64,000 nucleotides of DNA from contig OY723273.1 in assembly GCA_963210315.1 (NCBI GenBank), positions 682,001-746,000 on the forward strand, in the 5' to 3' direction. This stretch comes from Rhynchopus euleeides. Lineage: Eukaryota > Euglenozoa > Diplonemea > Diplonemida > Diplonemidae. Shown piece after piece: positions 1 through 9,393 of the stretch. The first letter of the stretch is position 1; each line of letters begins with the position of its first letter. Made by a program: the position numbers and the translations under genes. A model generated the notes under the pieces. It saw nothing but the letters and a program-made list of their open reading frames with translations. It searched no databases and was not told the origin of the DNA.

Positions 1-2
1 TG

Positions 3-1102
3 GACAAACACGATTTTTCAAAAAACCGGCGCAGAGGCCCCAAAGCCCCCGTAAACCCTCCAAACCCCCCCAGATCGGTCCGGAAACCCATCGAACCCCA
101 CTTTTCCACCATTCCGGGCACCTCAGGTGCCCGAATTGGGGTACCTAAATTTTGTGCCACCGTTTGGTACCGGACAGTGCCACTGTGTGGGAGGTTGGAA
201 AAGAAAATGCCCCAACACACCACATCTGAGGGTTGCAATGCATGTTGCTTGCCAACCACGTCATCCGGTGGGTGTCAGGCGCTATGTAGGTGGCATTAGC
301 CAGGTCTTCGATGAGTTCTGGCTTGTATATGTACCTCCCTGCCACCATGCACCGGGAGGCTGCCTGTAGGTACGGAACAAGTCCAGATGGTCGTGTGATT
401 CCTGTGCAGCAGTGCTCCACAACCGGGATGTGTTGACAACGACTGTTGCAACACGAGCTGTACATTCCGGGAACACACGAAGTGCGCTGTCGTGGTACCC
501 ATTGTGCCAGAATTGGTAGTTGCTGCGGTCTACTTTGCCTGGCCCAAGAGCACTGGTACTGAACGGTGCAATATGCGTGGCGAGGTGAATGCAACGGAAG
601 GGCGCAAAGTCAATACAGCTCTCGGATGGCGGGTGGTGGTGCCACTAGTGTGTGACGTTCACTCGAGGATACAACGCATCACAATGAATCAGCAACCGTG
701 GACCGAGTACAATACGCTCTCTGTGGCTGGTGTGGGGGACAAAGGCAGTGCCTGTGCCGCAGGCAGGGAGGTACATATACAAGCCAGAACACATCGAAGA
801 CCTGGCTCATGCCACCTACATAGCGCCTGACACCCACCGGATGACGTGGTTGGCAAGCAACATGCATTGCAACCCTCAGATGTGGTGTGTTGGGGCATTT
901 TCTTTTCCAACCTCCCACACAGTGGCACTGTCCGGTACCAAACGGTGGCACAAAATTTAGGTACCCCAATTCGGGCACCTGAGGTGCCCGGAATGGTGGA
1001 AAAGTGGGGTTCGATGGGTTTCCGGACCGATCTGGGGGGGTTTGGAGGGTTTACGGGGGCTTTGGGGCCTCTGCGCCGGTTTTTTGAAAAATCGTGTTTG
1101 TC
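3..1102. mobile_element. Non-autonomous element with long terminal inverted repeats (foldback/MITE-like)
   Basis: Bases 3-343 are the reverse complement of 762-1102, pairing colinearly (coordinate sum 1105) without indels and with only a few mismatches, for example around 293-296 and 312. The 418-base centre (344-761) is not inverted. Pairing stops sharply after 1102. I see no transposase: the open frames are mirror images of the arms. The left flank lies outside the window, so a target-site duplication cannot be tested. Best read as a foldback DNA transposon or large MITE; a local inverted duplication is the alternative. Confidence 0.75.
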
Positions 1103-2457
1103 ACCCCCATTTGACCCCCCCTAGGGGGGGGGGTGAGGGGGGTTCTTTGGGGGGTTGGCTGAAGAGACGCGGCCGGGGGGAGGGGTACGAAGAGTACGCG
1201 TCGAAACCGGTGTCACGTCGTGTTGGGGAATCCTTCGGGAGTGCGATACTGAAGGGGAGGTGCTACTGCCCGTGCAGGGCGACACCGCCTTAAAACTTTA
1301 TAACCACACACACACACACACACACACACACCAGAGATGTGTTCTCCTCCTGGCCGCATGGTGGCATTGCATTTCAACACCTTTTCTGGCTTCCTCTACC
1401 CATATGTGTCAGCCTGAGCCGACCTTTCACATAGATGCCGCCTGACACAATTTCAGGCACTGCACATTTCGGCATTGTCTTGGATGACGAGTCACACAGC
1501 AATGATGTCATATTCCCGTGTGTCAACTATGCTGACGTTGCGGAACGGCTTGAGAAGCCATTTGACACGCACACAATAGAGATGTGTCAGGGGGGATGGA
1601 GGGCGTGCGCCAACGTCTCAAAAACCGTCAACTGCAAACAGGAGGAGGAAGAGATCGAAAGGTGGGTGGGGGTGAAGAGAGAACGACAAATCTCTCCGGG
1701 GTGGTGGGCATGCCAAATTCAAATTCTGTGCTTCCTAATATTTTTGAACGTGTTGGTGTCAGCGGGACTCCCCCGAACTGGCCCTGACATTTTTTTGCTT
1801 CGGCCATGATCCTGGCACTGTGTTCAGGTTATTTGAGCATGTATCACAATTACGATTCCGCCCACTATGCCACGCGCTTTGAGTCTCACACCCCACAATG
1901 GTGTGGGGGCGTTTCAACACAGCTGAAGGTTGTGTGCGCGAAGAAGCGGGCCCGTCAGAAAAAGAAAGAAGAACATGAAAACTCGCAAGAGGAATAGAAA
2001 TTCGTCGAAGAGGGGGGGGGGGGGGGTCTTCGCAGCCGGTATTTTTTTCGGAGCTCGGTGCGTTTTCCACCATGAATAGGGGGAAATGCACCAAAAAAAA
2101 ACGCGCCGTATTTTTTTGGCATCGGGATGAAGACCCCCGAAGATAAAGTCAAAGAAGAGCAAGACCGCTAATCGCAGTTTCACCAATTTGTTGATTAGCG
2201 GTTTGGCAAGAATGGGGCTCCTAGCATACATGCAACGAAGGGGCTGTAAGAAACGGATAGCGGAAGGGACGTCACTGGAAGGCACGACCGATGCGAGGAT
2301 GGGGGGCGGGGGGGTGTGCGGAGAAGAGCACCGGAGCGTGAGCGATAAAATCGGTTTGGTGATACTGTCTGTGCGACCACCAAGAAAAAAAATATCGGGA
2401 TCTTGTTGTCTGTGTGCCAGAAGCACAGCCTTAGCTGTGTGGTGGTTGCCTTTGATA
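1103..2457. other. Gene-free stretch with simple repeats
   Basis: No supported gene. It contains a (CA)n tract at 1305-1331, a G homopolymer near 2011-2026 and an A run near 2093-2101. A 124-codon open frame at 1435-1809 (+) has no recognisable domain, and I do not call it. Confidence 0.5.
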
Positions 2458-2600
2458 TTTTCGTTGAGCGCACACACCTGTGTCAAAGGCTGTGGAAGCC
2501 CCTGTGAAGTGGCATGCAGGTGTGATCCTTATAAAGGTTCAGTCGTACGATTTTCTTCGTTACTTCGCGACTTCGCTACGCTTCGTCGCTCGTAACTGGT
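2458..2600. repeat. Dispersed repeat, copy a
   Basis: This segment closely matches 6101-6240. Shared blocks include the run of GAGCGCACAC, CTGTGTCAAAGGCTGTG, CCCCTGTGAAGTGGCATG and the end block CAGTCGTACGATT followed by alternating CTTCG/ACTTCG triplets. The left end seen in copies b-d (AATCGTACTCCTTT) is missing here, so this copy looks truncated. Confidence 0.7.
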
Positions 2601-4393
2601 TAAGAATACAACATATTTTGAATTTTCCCCCTGCAATATCGCACCTTTTCGCTTCATAGTAAGCACCCTTTTGCTGAGCACATACTTACGTTTACCTGCA
2701 TTTGGCTTTTTGTGCACTTGGCGTTTTTCGGGCGAAAGAAAAAGAGCGTGCACGGGACGACCAACATTCACCCAACGAGGTTTGTTATACATTTCTTGTC
2801 GAGGTACGAATAGAACCGGACATTGTATGGCAGGAGCAGTGTTCGGGTATCGCTTTCAACCCCTCACCACGAGCCACATGGCGAGAGGGGGCACAAAGGG
2901 GCGGGGTGAGCAAGAGACGGGGAAGGGTCTGGGTATTCTCGCTCCGGTTGCATTCACTGGAGGCATGGGCAAGAGGGGGTGAAGAGTAGAATGTAGAAGG
3001 GCGCAAGAGAGAGAGAGAGAGGGGGGGGGGAAGGGCATATTTTGCTACTATAGTTTGGCTGCTTCGCGGAGACTCGGCCTCAAGTCAACTCCAGACCATG
3101 CGGACTCAGGATGTGACTTACCGTGACGCACAAACAACAAAATCTCTCAGCAACGCTTCGCTGTTGCATCCAAGAGATAGAGGGACTGGTACAAAAGAAG
3201 GTGGAGACGCGCGCGGCTATATGGATAGCTTTGCAAAGAAAAGTATCAGAAAAATCAGGCAAGTTCTCTTCGAAACGCAGTGCTATTGCGTCCAAGAGAT
3301 GAAGAGAGAGAAAGGGGGAATGGGGTTGTGTATTTTCCCAAGAGAGGGGGGGCGGGGGGAAAGTAGTGTGTCCCGGTTTTGAAATAGGTGTGGATCATCC
3401 TCGCAGTTTCGAGCAGCGATAGACTACGACGCTTTGTGTGCGATGCAGAAATGTTCGGGACAAGGCAACACTCAACTCACCGTGTCACTTTATATGTTTG
3501 AATGATGGCGATGCACTCACTTCAAATTCAATAAAAACACAAACTTCAAAAGACGATATCCAGACGGGCATGGTAAGGAACAGAATTGCCCGTCGTACTA
3601 ATCGGCTATATTTATCTCAGATTCCTTTTGCGACACGTACCGTCGGTTTCTTCAGATTAAGACTATTCATTCCACACAAAGACAAGGGTGCGAATGGCAG
3701 TGGTTGGCAACGCCTGCCCTGCTACATCAACTGCTCAGGACTCCCTGAATCGGGCAGAATTCGCACATTCAGTTTCGGGAGAAAATAGAAAGAAATGTAT
3801 TCGGATGGGGGAGGCCCGGGTTGACCGAACCGCGGACAAACCAACACGCTGACTCGCATGTGGCGTGGTTGCAATGATGTGACAAGAAATATGAGAAAAA
3901 ACATGAAATATATACTACACCGGGAACTTAGCGGATTCACACACCGTGCGAACTGAAGACCTTTTTAGAACAATGAGGATACAATGCCCCTCCTTGAGGG
4001 TGTTCTTCTGTGTCTCTTCAAAATCAATGTCCGTGACATGCTGCGTGTCTTGTCCACCGGGGGACAAAAATCCTCCCACCAGGAACCATGCAGGAGGGGG
4101 TTGATCGGCATGACGACTGAATCATGCATATATCGGGTCAGTGATTGGCCAAATAGCGATGCGTAGTGATGTTGAATGCCCTAAAAATAGATGAAAATAT
4201 CGGAGAAGAAAGGGTAGAGGGGTGCGGAGTTCGATAAAAATGGGAGGGAATAAGCGAATCAGAGGTGTGGCAGGCACCTCTACAGGCACCTTCGCTAGCG
4301 CCGTGATTCACACACACGAATCACCTGCACTGCTAACGAGGAGAGATTCCCCACAGCGCCCTCGACACGTTTTGGCCTACCGTAAACGGAAAA
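2601..4393. other. Gene-free stretch
   Basis: No convincing coding region. A short (GA)n run at about 3009-3022 and several purine-rich blocks (2880-3010, 3300-3360) are present. Open frames at 3438-3788 and elsewhere lack domains and coding-like composition. Confidence 0.45.
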
Positions 4394-4463
4394 AGGGTGG
4401 ACCGTAAAAATGTTCCAAGTTCCCAAAAAAAGGCCAAACGTTCCATCTTTTTTACGGTCCACC
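4394..4463. repeat. Short hairpin repeat, copy i
   Basis: The ends GGTGGACCGTAAAA and TTTTACGGTCCACC are inverted repeats around a short spacer. The whole 70-base unit recurs with small changes at 5074-5143, with the same internal ATGTTCCAAGTTCC and GTTCCATC blocks. It is a small foldback element or MITE. Confidence 0.7.
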
Positions 4464-4871
4464 ATTTATTGGGACTGAATATGGAAAAGACAATGCGTTT
4501 TTCGCCCGCGGGCTGGTGGGTTGCGGGGCGCGGACTGCGGCCTCCACGCCGCAGACACCCACACGTAGGCCTCCCGACCTCCCAGCTTTGGACCCTCCCT
4601 CCACCACCGCAACCAACACCAGCAAGAGAAGTAAGTCCTCCCTGCGTGTGGAAAAGGCACGATCACCACCACTCACCTCGAGACTCACCCACCACCACAC
4701 CTCGAGAAGTGTAGTACCATGCAAGGAGCGTTCCGGTAGAAGTAAAAGTAGAACCTGCTGCACGAGCCCACAAAAGCAGCCACAGTACGGCAGGGCGCGC
4801 AGACAGAAGCTGAGACCACCGGGCTCCCTCCAGATGTAAATTCGTGAATCAGTGCCCGAAAAATTCAGGGA
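4464..4871. other. Gene-free stretch
   Basis: A GC-rich segment (4500-4800) is open in several frames because of its composition. None encodes a recognisable domain. Confidence 0.4.
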
Positions 4872-5040
4872 AATCGTACTCCTTTAGTGTAGTACACCCT
4901 GCAGTAACTGTGGGAGAACAGTTCCCGGACGATGGTGAGCGCACACTCTGTGCTGAGGCCCTGTGGTGTTAATCCTGCAGCTTCAGTCGTACGATTTCCT
5001 TGGTTCCTTCGCGACTTCGTCGCGAAGGAACTCGTAAAAA
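4872..5040. repeat. Dispersed repeat, copy b
   Basis: Begins AAATCGTACTCCTTT and ends CAGTCGTACGATTTCC, so the termini are short inverted repeats (AAATCGTAC / GTACGATTT). The end carries a perfect hairpin: a 12-bp stem GTTCCTTCGCGA / TCGCGAAGGAAC at about 5003-5031. The interior shares CACCCTGC and the GAGCGCACACT block with copies a and d. Confidence 0.7.
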
Positions 5041-5071
5041 AAACCGCCAAGTCCACGATCCCAACCGTAAA

Positions 5072-5146
5072 ATAGGTGGACCGTAAAAATGTTCCAAGTT
5101 CCGGAAAAATCCCACTTGTTCCATCTTTTTTACGGTCCACCTATAG
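5072..5146. repeat. Short hairpin repeat, copy ii
   Basis: Second copy of the GGTGGACCGTAAAA...TTTTACGGTCCACC hairpin. It extends at both ends by an AT base pair (ATAGGTGG / CCACCTAT). It is followed to about 5190 by further partial copies of the end (ACGGTTCACC, TTACGGTCCAC, TTTACGGTA), suggesting nested or tandem insertions. Confidence 0.7.
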
Positions 5147-5190
5147 TACGGTTCACCTTTATTACGGTCCACAATATTTCCGTTTACGGT

Positions 5191-5694
5191 ATTTGCAGGA
5201 GCAACGGATTGCCACATCTACGAAAGAACTGGAAACACCAGGAATTATATTGTCGGAATATCGTCAAAAAAATGCGGCATTGTCATAAAACGAAGAGAAG
5301 CGGGGCTCAACGAATAGCTGGTGCTCTTCAAACCGCCAAACACCCCGCCCGCGGCCTGCCGGACGTGTGAGGGTGTTCGCAGCGGCGTGAATAGGGCACA
5401 GGAGGAGGGGGGGGGGGGATCGTAACACAGAGACCGCAATAGGAAGAAGGTTTGAATGTGACAGCGGAGATCACAGCAAGCAGCAGGTGATCGATGTGCT
5501 CTACACTACTATGAAAGAAACACGGGTGTGGAGGGGGTTTTTGGGAACTCCAAGGAGAAGGGGTCAAAGCGTGTAGCTGTGTCAAACTGAACTGTGTAAC
5601 GTGGCGTCTAAATTGTGAGGGTGTATCGTTTTTCTGCACGCTAGGGCGAAGCCCGCCATGCCAACAGGGAGTGATCCGAACATCATTCGCAGCC
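5191..5694. other. Gene-free stretch
   Basis: No supported gene. A G homopolymer lies at 5408-5418. The 136-codon frame on the - strand (5328-5738) has no domain and runs through repeat copy c. Confidence 0.4.
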
Positions 5695-5830
5695 AAATCG
5701 TACTCCTTTCGCTTTAATGTAGACACCCTGTCCAGCAACTGTGGGTGAACAGTTCCGGACTGATTTTTTGTTGTGCCTAACCCTAAAGATCCAGTCGTAC
5801 AATTTCCTTCACGACTTCACTACAATTCGA
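5695..5830. repeat. Dispersed repeat, copy c
   Basis: Starts AAATCGTACTCCTTTCGCTT, contains ACACCCTGTCCAGCAACTG, and ends CAGTCGTACAATTTCCTTC. It lacks the GAGCGCACAC-to-AAGTGGCATG middle of copies a and d, so it is an internally deleted copy. Confidence 0.65.
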
Positions 5831-6028
5831 ATCAAACGCATCACTCACATTACAGCGCACGTTCGGATGAAGTATTTTGGAGTTGTGGTGGCACGCACGC
5901 CTCGACCTGTGGAGGTGAGATGTGGCCCTTCTTGCAGCAGGCACCATAGGTAAACACTGCCTGCTGTGGGTGCTGCTGCTCCTTCGTGTTGGATTTCCCC
6001 CCGCATTGCATGAGGTTACATAACTAAA

Positions 6029-6240
6029 ATCGTACTCCTTTCGCTATAATAAGAGAAACACCCTGCCCAGCAACTGCAAAAAGGCAGATCCGGGCTACTT
6101 TTTGTTGAGCGCACACTCCTGTGTCAAAGGCTGTGTAAGCCCCTGTGAAGTGGCATGAAGGTGATCCTTATAAAGCTTCAGTCGTACGATTTCCTTCGTT
6201 ACTTCGCGACTTCGCTACGCTTCGTCGCTCGTAACTAGTA
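6029..6240. repeat. Dispersed repeat, copy d (most complete)
   Basis: Has both ends: AAATCGTACTCCTTTCGCTA at the left and CAGTCGTACGATTTCC plus the CTTCG-rich tail at the right. It also has the full interior shared with copy a. The AAATCGTAC / GTACGATTT termini and the roughly 160-base spacing suggest a MITE-like element. No coding capacity. Confidence 0.7.
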
Positions 6241-7013
<773 letters not shown>

Positions 7014-7185
7014 GTCGCGCCCCGCGGCTGGTGGAGTCCCACTTCAGGAGGAGGGGGTCCGGCCCTTTGCCGCGCCCCCTCCGCCACCCCGTTCAACACA
7101 CACATCATACCCCGGACCCTCCCCCCCGTCATCCCGTGCCTGATTCCCCCCGTGCTTGGTACCAACTCCCCCGCCCCGGCCTACA

Positions 7186-9309
7186 ATGGCCATGATCGCG
7201 AGGATCAAGCGGCTGCAGGCGTCGACGCAGCAGCTTCTCGCAAGCGGGCGCAAACTCTCGGAGGACGAACTGGACGTCGTTATGACGTTCATGGAGCAGC
7301 AGGGCGCGCTGCTCGTGACGCTGTTGGGTGGTGAAACACCTACTACCTCTGCAAGCCCGCCGATGGCGGCGCCACCCGCACAGCAGCAGCAGCATCAGCA
7401 TCAGCAGGCGCCACAGCAGGCGCAACAACAACCGAAGAAGAAGTCGAACGAGGCATCATCGACAAAGCATCCGCACACCACGGCGCAGCAGCAGCAGCAG
7501 CAGCCGACGCAGAAGCCGAAGCAACAGCAAGGGCAGCAGCAACAGCGGAAGGGGCCGGCAGCGACGGCCCCCCAGCAAGGATCCGGGTGGGTGACGATGG
7601 CGCGCAAGCCGCCCGTGCCACCTCCCCCGGCCCTCGCGGCCCCCCCGGCGGCTTCAATTGCCGCCACGCAGATCGGGGTCGCGCCGCGCGGGCTCCTCTT
7701 CGCGCAGCAGGCGAAGCGCGCGAAGGAGCTGCTTGAACTCGCGCAGGCAGCGGTAGCGGAGGACTCGCAGCGTGCCTATGCTGTGATCTGCGGGACACGC
7801 TTCGCCGGCGCGTCGGAGGAGATGCTCACCCTGGTGGGTGGGATGGTGCGCCCGCTGTGGGTGGCGACGGCGGGGAACATCCCCTTTAACAGCGGGGTGC
7901 CGGCGGGAAGCGACGGCGTGCCGGGCGTTGCCCATGTCGACGCCGTCCCACGGGGGGAGGAGCGGACGAGGGTGCTCGTCTTCTGCGTGGCCGCGGCTCA
8001 CACGTCGAAGGACACGTGGACCGCGCTGACGACGGGCACCGACAGCCTGACGGTCCTGCAGGGGCTGGCGCGGCGGGCGGCGAGCGACGCCGGCAAGGTG
8101 CGGGTGCGGCCGGAGCAGGTGTGGCGGCCACAGTGGCGCAAGGGCCGGGTGGACGCGATGGTGCGTGTGCCACGGGAGGCTGTCACCAGCCTCCTTCAGG
8201 CGTCGGGGGCAGGAGGCTGTTTCTGGAAGGAGCTGCAATTTGCCGGCGGCCGCGAGCCGTACGCGGCGATTCCCCTCTGCAAGGGTACAACACTGTCGGA
8301 GGCACGCGCCGCCGCGAAGGGGCTGGGACCCGCTGCGCTCGGTCTGGTGTACGGCGTGAGGACACTGTCGGTTCGCGTGGCGACACCCCAGCAGGCTGAG
8401 GCGGTGCGCGCCAACCTCGGAGATAAAGCTGAACCGGCTCGTGACCCCCTCATGAAATGGGTGGTATCCGGGGCCCGTGGGCAAGAGCACGCCGACGACA
8501 TCCTGTTCGACTTGCGGCGGGCGGGAAATGGCTGGAACGCGAGTGTGATAAACTCGCGCGCTAAAAGCGGACAGCGCGTGCTCGTCGTAACGGCGCCAAC
8601 ACCCCCCCCCTTTAGTTGTATAACGAGGGCGGGCCGCCCCTCCCTCTGGGTGAGGGAATGGGCGAAAGAGGACGCCCCCCCGCAGGATGTGCGGCGGTTC
8701 AAGCCCGCGCCCGCGGCTGGCCCCCCGGCCAAGGTGAAGCTGCCGGAGCGCTACGTGTCATCCCCACCGACGACACCTATCGCCCCCCCGCAGGTCTCCC
8801 CGCAGGCCCCTCCGCAGGACCCCCCGCCGCCTCCACAGGCACCGCCAGCCGCGGCCCAGGCTGAACCCGCCGCAGATGAGACCGCGGCCCCTCCTCCTGC
8901 CGCCGGCGGGGGCGACGACGTTGACGACGAGAGCTCCGCCGACATGCTCTCAGCTGACGGGGAGGACGGTGCCCCGCGTGCGGACGCCAACGGCAAGCGG
9001 CGTCGGGTGGTCTCCGGGGGCGACGGGGCCGAAGAGGAGGACGACATCGACGAGATGCTGGGGCAGCCTTCGTCGAAGGGCTGGGGGGAGCGCATCAGCT
9101 CTGCGGTGTCCGACGCGATGGACTACGTCTCCCCGATCCGCAAGAGGAATGTGAGCATCCACATTCACCAATGGGGCGTCGGGTACAAGGCCACAATGAA
9201 CACCCGCTGCCAGCTGTGCGAAGCGGTCGTGGGCAGGCAGTACACGCTGAAAAGCTGCGAGGGATGCAATCAGGTGGCATGCGCGAGCTGTGCAAACCTG
9301 CACAAGTGA
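7186..9309 (+). CDS. Retrotransposon ORF1 protein (Gln/Pro-rich, C-terminal zinc cluster)
   Basis: A 707-aa protein, probably the RNA-binding/RNP component of the element. I chose the ATG at 7186 (another ATG lies 6 bases on); the frame is open upstream to 7156 without an earlier ATG. The N-terminal 150 residues are rich in Gln, His and Ala. The middle (roughly 170-480) is ordered-looking and of no family I recognise. It is followed by a Pro-rich and then an acidic segment, and the last 35 residues hold paired cysteines (CQLC, CEGC, CASC), a small treble-clef or RING/FYVE-like zinc cluster. The frame ends at TGA (9307-9309), and the same frame continues into ORF2. I see no RRM or gag CCHC knuckle. 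Assignment rests on position and on the near-identical partial copy at 58 kb. Confidence 0.85.
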   Translation: MAMIARIKRLQASTQQLLASGRKLSEDELDVVMTFMEQQGALLVTLLGGETPTTSASPPMAAPPAQQQQHQHQQAPQQAQQQPKKKSNEASSTKHPHTTAQQQQQQPTQKPKQQQGQQQQRKGPAATAPQQGSGWVTMARKPPVPPPPALAAPPAASIAATQIGVAPRGLLFAQQAKRAKELLELAQAAVAEDSQRAYAVICGTRFAGASEEMLTLVGGMVRPLWVATAGNIPFNSGVPAGSDGVPGVAHVDAVPRGEERTRVLVFCVAAAHTSKDTWTALTTGTDSLTVLQGLARRAASDAGKVRVRPEQVWRPQWRKGRVDAMVRVPREAVTSLLQASGAGGCFWKELQFAGGREPYAAIPLCKGTTLSEARAAAKGLGPAALGLVYGVRTLSVRVATPQQAEAVRANLGDKAEPARDPLMKWVVSGARGQEHADDILFDLRRAGNGWNASVINSRAKSGQRVLVVTAPTPPPFSCITRAGRPSLWVREWAKEDAPPQDVRRFKPAPAAGPPAKVKLPERYVSSPPTTPIAPPQVSPQAPPQDPPPPPQAPPAAAQAEPAADETAAPPPAAGGGDDVDDESSADMLSADGEDGAPRADANGKRRRVVSGGDGAEEEDDIDEMLGQPSSKGWGERISSAVSDAMDYVSPIRKRNVSIHIHQWGVGYKATMNTRCQLCEAVVGRQYTLKSCEGCNQVACASCANLHK

Positions 9310-9393
9310 CTTCCCACCCGGGATAAGCGACTCGCAGATGCTGCGTATCTGCGCCTCCCCACGCACGGGGACATCGAGACGAACCCAGGCCCC
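9307..9393 (+). promoter_or_regulatory. Leaky-stop and 2A recoding module between ORF1 and ORF2
   Basis: TGA followed by C (9307-9310) ends ORF1. No in-frame stop occurs after it, and no ATG lies in frame until about residue 34 of ORF2. Two hairpins follow: a 7-bp stem 9333-9339/9347-9353 with a 7-base loop, and a 5-bp stem 9356-9360/9367-9371. Then comes a perfect 2A consensus, GDIETNPGP (9367-9393), with the expected skip between Gly (9388-9390) and Pro (9391-9393). 2A motifs are known at the N-terminus of trypanosome ingi and L1Tc proteins. UGA-C is the classic leaky stop context. Readthrough is inferred, not shown. Confidence 0.75.

Noticed and set aside
9307..9309. UGA reassigned to an amino acid in this organism
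   Set aside because: NOP53, the NEK kinase, the IQ protein and the four-exon ankyrin gene all end at UGA at the expected end of the protein, so UGA works as a stop here.
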